DNA of 64,000 bases from Chlamydomonas sphaeroides (Eukaryota; Chlorophyta; Chlorophyceae; Chlamydomonadales; Chlamydomonadaceae), in contig BDDC01000037.1 in assembly GCA_001662425.1 (NCBI GenBank), forward strand, positions 55,192 through 119,191, written 5' to 3'. This document shows positions 9,845-19,754 of this stretch, in pieces. Below the pieces are notes generated by a model. The model made no database searches. It was not told the DNA's origin and was given only the letters and a program-made list of their open reading frames with translations. Both the position numbers and the translations under genes were made by a program. Every line of letters starts with the position of its first letter. Position 1 is the stretch's first letter.

Positions 9845-12304
9845 TTAGCATGAGCGAATTGCTGCGTTGGTGGTTGCTGATCCTAGAGCTAGCCCAGGCC
9901 GGGCCTGTTCTGCTGCTAGGCTACGCCAGCTAGACCCCCGCGTCACCCCTGCACCAACAGCATCACAGCATTGGACGTCCAGCCGGCTGGCTGTCCCCTG
10001 CTGGCGTGGCCTTTCCCAGCACGCCCTATCCTGGCCTCGGCCACCGCACCAAGGCGGACGGGCAGGCAGCCAAGTGGCTCCCGCAGCTAGGGTGCGTCCG
10101 CCCCTGCCGCTACCGCAGCAAGGCCTCCGCCACCGCACCGAGCCGGACACCCGGCCGTCGCATCTAGACGGCTCCCGCCTGCCCACCTGCCCGCCTGCGC
10201 TGCCCTTCTTGGCCCGCGGCCCCATGCCGCCCAGGGCCTCGGCGAGCACGCCGGACGGCCCGCGGACGCCGGCCAGGATGCCGGCGAGGCCTGCGGTCCT
10301 GCCGCCGCTCCGCTGCAGAGTCGACTGCACCGCCCGCAGCTGCCGCAGCTGCTCGGCCTCGAAGTACCTAACGCCCTCGGGCGCCCCCCAGCGCCGCGCC
10401 ACCTCCTTCAACAGCGCCTCGACCGGGGCGGCGTGGCGAGACAGCGCATCCGGGCCCATCTCCGCCAGCGCCCACAGGCCCGAGGTGAGGTAGGACAGCA
10501 GCGACTGCTGCGTCAGCTGTGCCAGCCGCTCTGCTAGCGCGCCCACCAGCCGCGCGTCGTACTGCTCCAGCGCCGCCAGCGCGCACAGCAGGCCGGAGCA
10601 CTGCTGGTCGGTGCTGGTTGTCCGCAGCGTGGCCGCGGCCGAGCTGGTTGTCTTTAGCAGCGCGGCCGGCGACGCGCACCGGGCCATCGCGAGGGCGATC
10701 CACACGTTGGACCAGGCGAAGCCGGTGGCTGCGGCCATGGCGCCCGGCTTGGCGGCCGCCTCCGCCATGGCGTCGTACCAAGCTTTGTNNNNNNNNNNCG
10801 CAGTGGCTGAAGTCCGCCTGGTTGAAGCTGCGGAAGCGCCGCCGGAGGCACTCGGCCGCGAGCGCCTTGACCTCGGCGGTTTGCACGCCGGCCGTGGGCA
10901 CTAGTTGCGCCAGCGCCCAAAGCGTGTTGGCCAGGTCCTGCGCGACCAGTAGCTCGGGCGGCTGAATGGCGATGGCGGCCGCGAGGGGCTGGATGAAGGA
11001 GGCGTCGCCATACTGCAGCTTGGCGCAGGCGAGCAGGATGTTGGAGAGCGCCTGGACGGTAAACGAGTTGTCGCACTCCACGCCGTCCGTCGCAATCGGG
11101 CCACGGAGCAGCTGCATGACGGCCTTCTCCAGCTGCTGCAGGTGCTCCGGCATCGGCTTGTGCCCACAGTCGTCCGCCAGCTTGCCAAGTGCGTACCAGG
11201 TGTTGGCCAGGGCCTGGGCGCCTGCTCTGTCACTCTGCGCTGTCGTGCCGGTCAGGTGGTCAGCAGGGCGGGGTTGCTGCTGTAGCCCAGCTTGGCGCAC
11301 GCCCACAGCGGGACCGAGGAGTTCTGCGGGTCAATATCCTCCGCAGACATGCTCAGCAGCGCGCCCGCGCTGAGCTCCATCAGCTCCACCTCAGTGGCCT
11401 GGGAGTCGAGCAGCGCAATTCCGTTGGCCCGCGCCTGCACCAGCGACCACCACAGGTTCGAGTGGTTCTTGTCGCTCGCGTTTCCCAGTAGCGCCCCGCC
11501 GCCGGCCAGCAGCTGCTGCGCCAGCGCCGCCGCCAGGCCGACCTCCCAGAAGCCCGTCTTGGCGCATGACCACAGCGCGCCGGTGCACGTGGCGGGTTCC
11601 GGCAGCGCCGAGACCAGCGGCAGGAATGCAGCCGCCAGGGCGCGCATGGCGGAGAGGGACAGGTCCGAGTAAGCCCCGCGCTTGATGGATAGCTGCGGAA
11701 GAGTGCGGCGCCATGGAGGAAAGGGAGTCTGGTTGCCGAGGTTAGCCGCTGCTAAAGCCAGCGCATGGCTTTTTGCGCAGGAGGGGCTTGCGGCAGGCTT
11801 GACGTGCCACACACAAGGCCGCCATGAGAGGTCGCCACGACCTACCGTGGCGGCGGTGTAGAAGGCGGCCATGAAGCTGCGGTAGTCCCGCGCAGTGCGC
11901 CATGCGTCTGCGTCTGACCGGATCTTGGCAAGGAAGCCGGCCTGCTTCTCGCGCACGGCCTTCACCTCGGGGTCACTGGGGTCGAAAAACTCCGCCGCAC
12001 GGCCACGGCCGGTCGGCACAGGGATTAATTTGCCGCTTGCGTCGCCTGTGCCGCCCGTGGACTCGCTGGTCGCAGAGCGGTTGACAGGCCGCTGCGGCCT
12101 CGCCGCAAGCGGGCCAGGGCTGGCAGAGCTGGGCGACACGGCGGGCAACGAAGGATTGAGGCGGCCGTCCAGGCGAAAACTGGGGAGCTCCACGCCGCAC
12201 CTCGATATCGCTGCCCGGCGGCTGTGGAACAAGTATGGTCGCTGGGCGGGCAGGGCGCAGTCGGAGCGTAGCAGCGTCGGTGCGGCACGCCCGAAGCGAC
12301 GCAT
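9845..12304 (-). CDS. OPR-like organelle RNA-binding/RNA-processing factor (frameshifted, gapped)
   Basis: Helical-repeat protein with motifs typical of algal octotricopeptide-repeat factors: ALWSCAKTGFWEV, VPLWACAKLGYSS, QALANTWYALGKLADD, QALSNILLACAKLQYGD, QDLANTLWALAQLV, GLWALAEMGPDALS. These proteins bind chloroplast or mitochondrial transcripts and govern their stability, splicing or translation. Start ATG at 12304; the first 45 residues are Arg/Ser/Ala-rich with few acids (MRRFGRAAPTLLRSD), as in an organelle transit peptide. Exon 1 is 12304-11846 and exon 2 starts at 11692. Near 11253 the frame must shift (equivalent to one missing base) to pass from NPALL to HLTGTTAQ, and no splice sites allow an intron there. 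Ten N at 10789-10798 interrupt the next segment. The frame then stays open to 9845, but the last 90 residues look non-repetitive, so the true end may be earlier. A decayed paralogue lies just downstream. Confidence 0.82.
10789..10798. other. Assembly gap (10 N)
   Basis: Ten unknown bases inside the OPR-like coding sequence, between FNQADFSHC and KAWYDAMAE. The true length of missing sequence is unknown. Confidence 0.99.
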
Positions 12305-13407
12305 GCTGCGGGCTGGCCTGGTTTGCGGCCAAAAGCAGGGTTATCCTCACCCTACTCACAAATGCTGCAAACAGAGCATACGTATAGCGTGTCAAGGGAA
12401 ATGAAACATCGTGTTGCAGCAGCGGCAGCTGGCGTGCTCTGTCAACGTTCGTATAAACGACCTGCGCTGGCATTTGCTGAATGATTCACAGGCTTTTCAT
12501 TGTTGTGAAAGCGATTACTGGCCGTGAAGGTCACGGCCTCACGATGGTGGTCGTCAAGAGTCGACGGCAGGCTGCACGCGTTCCTACGTGTACAACTTGA
12601 TGGATTAAAGTTAAGGGAAGGTATGCCGCCTTGGAGCAGGGGGCACGCACCCTAGTTGTAAGACCCTTCACGCCCTGCTTTCCCCTGTCGTCACCTGCCT
12701 TCACCTGTCAAGCACCTTGGCCGCGCTCTTGCGTATCTGCGACCAGACAAACGAGCCATAAATATGGCGTACCACTATGCCTTTGCTGCCACCTGTAGCA
12801 GCAACAATGGTCCTGGAGGGGCCCGTACGCATGCCAGCCCATGGATTATGCTCGAGGTCGCGTTGTGCCGAAGTCCGCAAGTTCCACTGCGCTCGCACCA
12901 CATCCTGGCCCTCCGACGTCCTTCGCTACACAGTGGCAGCCCGGACTTGTGTGCTTGCCCAGCGTCTATCCTCGAAGCACAAAGGAGCGCAACGACAGCG
13001 AGGGACAGGGGCACTAGAGGAGCTCCCCTGAGCAGCACTGCATGTATGTACAGGTACACACGCTCTCACACACCGATGTCTTGCCGCGTTATTGTACCTG
13101 CCCCTTTGGTCCCCGCCTTTGGTCCCCGCCTACGGCATTTAGAGGGCGGCAGTTGCCGAATAAGTTTGACCGGCACTAGGGGGCCCTCTCAGGGGCCCTC
13201 TCGGCCAGGGTACCGGTGTGCCTAGCTGCATTCAGGGAATAACTACAGGGGGCCTACAATTGCTGCTGAATGTCAAATAATCGGGGAGCTGGGCATAACA
13301 GGTAAAGTTTCGTTTGGGAGGTTAAGTGAGCCAGGAGGGGGCGGAGCGGGGAACGGGGGTGGGGTCACAGCGTGTAACTTTGCAACGTACAGCCAGATGC
13401 TGCACAC
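12305..13407. other. Repeat-bearing spacer upstream of the OPR-like gene
   Basis: No gene seen. From about 12690 the sequence matches blocks further right: 12690-12800 with 13997-14110 (shared GCACCTTGGCCG and CATCTGCGAC-type strings), 13205-13245 with 14122-14165 (CTGCATT.AGGGA.TAACTACA), and 13325-13412 with 14935-15025 (GGAGCGG...AGCGTGTAAC). The order is conserved, so this is one arm of a tandem duplication. Confidence 0.6.
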
Positions 13408-13905
13408 AACGACGCGTTGGTCGTGCGTAGCGGCAGGGAAACCGGGTGTGTTCAATTAGAAGTTGATGTGTGGGGACCCGCTGCCGCGTGCGCCCTGCCT
13501 CCTCAGGTGTGGGTGCTGGAGGGCGGGGCCCTGGCCCGGCAGCCGGGTCGGGTGTAACCCTGTTCATTCCAAATCCAACAAAAAGCCCGGCAGCCGCAGC
13601 CCGAGCCCGCCGAGGCGGTGGCGGCCTATGCGGCGAGGCTGAGCCAGCGGATGAGGGCCGGGGACAGCGGAGGGCGAGGCGGGAGGCAGGGCAGGCAGCA
13701 GTAGGCCAGTGGCTTTCGAGTACAGTAGTGACCAGGATAAAAGCCAGAATGCCTGAGACAACCTCCAGGCCAGTGGCTCCGCCACGTGGCCAAGCTGCCG
13801 AGGATACGGACGACGGAGAAGGGACAATACACAGTCTACGAGGTGGCGAGGCCCACGAGGCATGCATGGCCCTACCTGGCGATTGGTGTTGGGCACCGCC
13901 CAGAT
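13408..13905 (+). pseudogene. Broken duplicate of the ABC-F terminal exon and 3' UTR
   Basis: 13507-13703 copies the last ABC-F exon (7495-7644): intron tail, acceptor, VWVLEGGALARQP, then QPEPAEAVAAYAARLSQRMRAG and the stop TAG. Similarity extends left into the intron (CGCGTTGGTCGTGCGTAGC) and right into the 3' UTR (ACGGACGACGGAGAAGGGAC). A 41-base insertion at 13545-13585 brings an in-frame stop and is flanked by the 10-base direct repeat CCCGGCAGCC. A 52-base insertion at 13715-13766 is flanked by the 12-base direct repeat AGGCCAGTGGCT. The rest of the ABC-F gene is absent, so this is a non-functional 3'-end duplicate. Confidence 0.85.
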
Positions 13906-14710
13906 ACTCCCAGTGTCACGGAATATTGCGTACACGGCAGACCGCGGCCGGCCGTACTGCGCCATGCACGCGTTGTGGCATGCACGGCTGCACTACCCGC
14001 CCTTCCCTGTCGTCACTTGTTAAGCACCTTGGCCGTCTCTGCGCATCTGCGACAACGGAAGCAAGCCGAAAACATGGCATACCAGTGTGTCCTCCATGCC
14101 TCCTGCAGCCAAAAAACGAAACGGTACCAGAACGCCTGGCTGCATTTAGGGAGTAACTACATGCGCCTGCAACTTGCACAGAGTGACATGTGGTCGTGGA
14201 GTTGGTTGTAGCTGTACTCTGCACACAGCGCACGACGGCTCTCCAGGTCCCCCGCCGGTGTGTGGCTTGAGACATGCGCTTAACATGCGCTTGCGGTAAC
14301 ACGCGCTTGCTGCCGCCCGCTTGTTTTTCGCAGGCCCCAGCGGCTCGCCAGCTTCTGCGGCGATGCCAGGTGCGTTCCTGACGATCGCGTTTGCCCAGCA
14401 AGTGTCCGCCCGACAGCGCGGCTGGGACCTGAGTGGCGCTGCGACCGCGCCGCCGGCCGTGACCGCGCCGCCGCGCTGGCCGACCTGCTCGCCCACGACG
14501 CCTGCCCCGCCTGCCCCGCCCCCTTGCCCTCACGAGTGGCTGGCGCTGAAGGGTTGACCCGGCCCGACCTCGCCACCGAGCGACCGATGCGTCACGATTG
14601 CTTGGGAGCGGCTGTCGGAGAGAGCGGTGCCTGGCCGCTTGCGTTATGTCCAAGTGTTCCAACACTGCGGAACGTACGTAGCGTTGCTGGCACGTGCGTG
14701 CGGCTGTTGG

Positions 14711-14893
14711 GCAGAGTGCAGTCCTGCCGTGGAGGCAGATCGGGCGGCTAGGTCCGGCCCGTGTGGCGAGGGCACGGAGGTCGGTGTGCCCGAGACCCCT
14801 GAAATAGCCCCAGCTATAACCGCATAATGACCGGCGATGTGCGTCTGGTCTGGGTGGCCTCTTTTTGGGGCGAGCCATGCACCCATGTGCAGC
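14711..14893. repeat. Dispersed repeat, copy A (also at 37793-37968)
   Basis: About 180 bases are nearly identical to 37793-37968, including GCAGATCGGGCGGCTAGGTC, CCTGAAATAGCCCCAGCTAT and ATGACCGGCGATGTGCGTCT. Copy B overlaps the end of the Fanzor-like reading frame, so copy A may be a solo remnant of the same mobile element. No terminal inverted repeats were seen. Confidence 0.85.
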
Positions 14894-15209
14894 TGGGGAG
14901 GTTTCAGGCGCTGTTCAGGTGGAGGTTCAGGAGCCAGGTTCAGGAGGGAGCGGAGCGGGGCCGTCGGGCATTCCGTGGGGTGATAGCGTGTAACATTGCC
15001 AAGTACTGCCGGATACCACACACTACGCCACACGACCAGCGTAACACAAACCTGTGAGTCGAGAAGACAACAGCAAAGAAACCTGGATTTTTATTTCGCA
15101 CATTCCTACTTTGCCCCGGTCGCCGCTGCTCTTTGTTGCCAGCGAAGTAGCTGGTAATTCAATGTGTTTAGTCAGAGTTCAGCAACAGCGCCGGGGCCGC
15201 TGACTTGAC

Positions 15210-15234
15210 AAGGCCCGGCGTCACGCCGGGCCTT
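15210..15234 (+). other. Perfect 11-bp stem hairpin just upstream of the channel's first ATG
   Basis: Arms AAGGCCCGGCG (15210-15220) and CGCCGGGCCTT (15224-15234) are exact inverted repeats around the loop TCA, ending 8 bases before ATG 15243. In RNA it would be a very stable hairpin. It could impede initiation at that ATG, or mark the edge of a mobile element. Confidence 0.9.
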
Positions 15235-15242
15235 CGCCCTAG

Positions 15243-18200
15243 ATGGGGCCGCCCGAGAAGAAGGCAGTCCGTCGAAAGAGCTCATCGAGCTCGTCATCTT
15301 CATCTGAGGGGCAACGGCCTGACCCCCGAGCACATTCTCTGTTCCGTGCGATTAACCGTGGGAACGCGAATGTCGACGACGTGCTTGGAGTGGATGTCAG
15401 GGCTAAACAGCGGGCAGCTCTCGAGCGTGCGTCTGTGGAGCGCGCTGTCGACCGAGTTGAGCAGCGCGTTCGATTGAGTGAGTACGGTCGGGGTAGGACC
15501 TTGCATTTCATGCCTTGCTTGATAGACGGGGCCCCGCTGGGTAGCCGCTGTGGCGCCAGCCGGATATCCGAGCTCACATGTGCCATGCGCGTCGCCGCAG
15601 CCAAGCCGGGAGTCCAAGCTCGCGGCCATCAGGCTCGGGCTAGCGGGGAGGATGGCGCCGCGCATGAGCGCCCCGGCTCCCCGCCTGTGCGCGTCTCCCA
15701 GCCGGGCGCCGGCGACCAGCACCACGCCGGCGCGGACCGCCTGGCTGGCGTGCTCACCGGGGTGGTCCGCAGCTCCCCTCGTCGCACCTCTGAGACAGGC
15801 CACGGGCCGCACGCCCCGCCGTGGGGCCCAGGCGCTCCCGGCCCACACCGCGGGCCCAGCGACACCGGCAGCGGCGCCGCTACCAAACGCGGCGACGCCA
15901 TGGCGGATTGGCTGCACGGCCACACGCCGCGCCAGCGGGCGAGTGAGAAACCCCCCTCGCACCCAGAGCACCATGCGCCAGCAGCGCTGGGGCCACACGC
16001 CGTGGCTGCTACTGGCGGCGGCAGCCGGCCGGACAGCCCCTTGGAGGTGCCGCCGCTGCCGCCCAAGGCGCCGCTGCTGCAGGCAACGCCGCCGCTGATG
16101 CTGCAGGCAGAGGCGTCTCACAACAGCGCTGGGGGCGACGCCGGGCCCGTGGCGTCTGGGGGCCGCCGGCAGCAGCAGCGGCCGGGCACCTCCGAGAGCG
16201 GTGCGACGCTGGCGGCAGAGGGCACGTACGACCTCGGCGAGGCCGAGATGGCGTCGTACTCATGGCCCCGGCGCCAGGCCGCGCGGCTGTGCGCACACCC
16301 GGACTTTGAGATGATCGTCGTGCTTATCATCTTCGGTAAGACCTGCCACCTGCCTGTCACAGCTTGCCCGTGCTGTGTGTTGCACGGAAGCACGGCCGCG
16401 GCACCACGGTGCAGCTGGCGGCGGTACAGCTGGAGGGGGCCCGATCGGGGGACCCGAACAGGGCGTTCATCATCGGATGGTCTGGCAGCCACGCTCGCTG
16501 GCACCAGGGGACGCGCGGCCGCCACCAAGCTGCATCCAGGGGCCTGCCGCTGAGGGCCAGTCAAAGCAAGCGGCTGCCTGGAACGCGGGGCCAGTCTGGG
16601 CAGGCAGCCGCCTCAACGGGACTGGCCGCTGCGGCAGCGGCTGCCTCCTGCCGGGGCCGTTCATCCGCTGGGCGCTGGCCCCGTCAACTGGGACTTGACT
16701 GCCACTCGCAGGAGCCGTGGCACCCGCACTTGCCTAGGCCCAGGCTACTGCGATACGCACAGGGCACTGCAACGCCTCGCCCGGCGCCCTGCTGCGCCGG
16801 CCTGCGCTGCGCCTGCCGGGAAGCGGCTGCCGCACAGCCCCACCGCTGCGGGCCCGCCTGCCGACCCTGTGGACCTCGCGGCCTGCGCTGCTGACCCGCC
16901 CGGCTGCCGCTGCCCCCATGCGGCCCTGCGGCCAGGCAACATGATCACGCTGGCGCTGTACAGGCCCACCCAGGGCGACCACAGCCCCTGGAACAGAGGG
17001 CTCTTCTGGGCGGGTGAGGCGGCTGGAGCTGCGTCCCAGAGCCGGGCGCGCTCGGCGGCAAGCCGTAGGACACCGCATCGCGCATGGCCCCGATGCGCAT
17101 GCGTCCGGGGGTTGAGCCCGGCAAGCTGGCGCAGGATGGGCCTGGCGCAGCCGCGAAGTGCGGACCACCGGGGCCACTACTGCCGGCCCTGGGCGCGCTA
17201 GCCCACGGAGGAAGCTGCTGTGTGCGTCCCCCCTGCTGCCCTGAACCCCACCGCCCGCGCCTCGCACTCGCCCGGGTCGTAACCCACATCGCCAATCACT
17301 CGCGCCCACAGAGGCGGCCTTCAACGGCCTGTTCACCATTGAGATGGTGCTCCGCATCCTGACGCTGGGCGGCGTGGTGGCCTACCTGAAGCACCCCTGG
17401 AACGTGTTCGACTGCTCCATGGTGGGCTGCGCCGGCGGATGGCTGCTGTAACAGGGCTAGCTGCTGTGATTGGGGTGCAGCGGAGGTGGCTGCTGGCATG
17501 CCAACGTCACCCATGCAACACCGCACGCGCAACCCACGCCCCCCCGCTCCGCCCCATCAGGTGCTGGCCGGGTACGTGGCCTTCGTGCCCTCGGACGGCA
17601 GCGGCTCCAGCAACGGCGTGCGCGCGCTGCGCGCGCTGCGGGCGCTACGGCCGCTGCGCACCGTCACGCGGTTCGAGAGCCTGCGCGCCATCGTGGTGTG
17701 CTTCCTGGAGGTGCGGGGTTGGCGGGGGGTTGGCGGGGCCGGAGGGTCGCAACACCGTCGGGTTCGTGTCACGCTGTGCTGCGTGGTGGCGGGGTGGGCC
17801 CTGCTGTACCGCCGCTGCTCGCCCCGGCCCCTTCCAACCGCCGCCTGCCTCCCGCTCCCCACCCCCTCCCACCCGCGCCAGGCTGTGCCGCTGCTGGGCA
17901 GCGCCGTGGGGCTCATGTTCCTGTTCATGTTCGTGTTTGCTGTGGCGGGCACCACCCTGTACGCCAGCGTGTACCACCAAAAGTGCTACAGCGACATCAG
18001 CGGGCTGCCCGAGGAGAGCAGCCAGGACCCCGACATGCTGGGCTGCGGCAACTGGCGTACCTGCCCCGCCAACTACACCTGCAAGGTGCGCATGCGGCGC
18101 GGCAGGAAAGGGGCCGGGGGGGGGGATGAAGGCAGCGAGCAGCGCCGTATCTGGTGTGTGCCGCGGTGTGCGCTGGCGGCCCCGGCGAGCACGCAGGGAG

Positions 18201-19723
18201 GGGGTGCGCGCTGTGCCGGGCCCCGGGCCCCACCGCGAACGGACGCTCCCGGCCTCATGGACATGGCGCGGGGCTGCGTCTCCGCCCCGCTTGGCAGCCG
18301 GACTGATCCCTGCCTCCGTCCCCACCCTTGCCCCCTGCACGGGCCCTCCCCGCCGCTTGCCTTCATGCCGCCTCCAGCTGACGCCGGACCACATGGATGC
18401 CGTCAGCATCGCGGGCTTCGATCACGTGGGGACCGCGCTGCTGACCGTGTTCCAGTGCATCACGCTCACGGGCTGGTCCTTTGCGCTGTACCGCACCACC
18501 GACAACACCAACCCCATCGCCACCATCTACTACCTGCTGCTCGTCAGCATAGGGGCGTACGTGCTGGTGAGCGGGAGGAGCTGGCGGGGGAGGGTCGGGC
18601 AGGGCGCTGTGGAAGGGAGCTGGGTCAGGGGCCGAGCGGGCGTGGGGAGGTCGTCGTCCATGCCCCACTCACCCCGTCGTCTGCCCTTCTGCGTAACCCC
18701 GCAGGTGAACCTGTTTTTGGCGGTGCTCAAAATCAAGTTTGCCCGGGCGCAGACGGCATTCCGCGCGGTACGTTGGACGCATAGAGGGCACGGCGGCAGC
18801 GAGGCCGGTGTCCCCGGCCCCCGCCTCACGCTTGCTTCCGCGCTCGGCCCGCTGCGCCTCGGCTCCTCCCCCCGCAGCGCAACGCCGGCCGCTCCAAGGG
18901 CCGGCGCAACAGCGTGCTGACGCTGTTCGGGGCCGTCAAGTCCAAATTCACCGAGTACAGCGCCAAGCGCTCGCAGGTGCGCTGGGCACGGCGGGGCCAG
19001 CTTTCACCAGGCTCGGTTCGGGCGCAAAAGCGTCCCAGCCGGGACACGAGACTGCACCCACCGCTTCGCCGCTTTCATACACACGCGTGCTGTGCAGCGT
19101 GTGGGGATCTGTTCTACTTTGCATTCGGACACACACTTCCACCCCCGCCAGGCGCACTCGCTCAACGCCTCCATCGCCACGCTCATCAACAGCCGCATGT
19201 CGCAGTACAGCAGCGTCAATCGGAGCATGGGCGCGCCGGGGGACGCGGCCGCGGCGGCGCTGGAGCAGGTGGCTATGCTGCAGCAGCAGCAGCAGCAGCA
19301 GCTCATGCTGGCTTCGCAGGACGGCAAGGCGCCGGCGCTGCAGGCGCCGCTGGGCGAGCAGGGCAAGGGCGGGGAGGGCTGGGACGGGCCGTCGCGGCTG
19401 TCGGCAGAGCTGCACGGCTGGGAGGCCGCGCACAAGGCTGGCGTGGCGGCGGCCGCCGCTGCGGCGGCGGCGGGGTACGGCAGCAGCGGCGGCGCCGACG
19501 GGAGCAGCAGTGGCGGCGGCGCGGGGAGGCAGTTGGAGCTCAACGGCGCCGTCGCCGTCTCCATGGCGGTGGAGCCGGCGGCGGCGGAGGCTGGCGCCGC
19601 CGCGAAGAAGGCGGCGGCGGAGCCGCACGGCCCGATGGAGCAGGGCAGCGGGCCGCTGTCGAGGCCGCTCTCCGCGTCCTGCCATGCGCCGCCGATCATC
19701 CCGCCGGCAGCCCCGCCTGAGGG

Positions 19724-19754
<31 letters not shown>

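Larger units (their letters stand above)
13906..15242. other. Spacer with second arm of the tandem duplication and a dispersed repeat
   Basis: Contains the second copies of the blocks described at 12305-13407 (13997-14165 and 14935-15025) and the dispersed repeat at 14711-14893. Open frames around 14280-14570 are short, Pro/Ala-rich and unsupported. The stretch 15060-15200 has lower GC and no recognised feature. Confidence 0.6.

Noticed and set aside
14280..14570. Possible gene in Pro/Ala-rich open frames
   Set aside because: Frames are short, overlap on both strands and show no conserved motif or consistent splice sites.
15210..15234. Hairpin as a bacterial-type terminator
   Set aside because: No T-run follows and the context is eukaryotic nuclear DNA, so a bacterial terminator or contamination is not supported.
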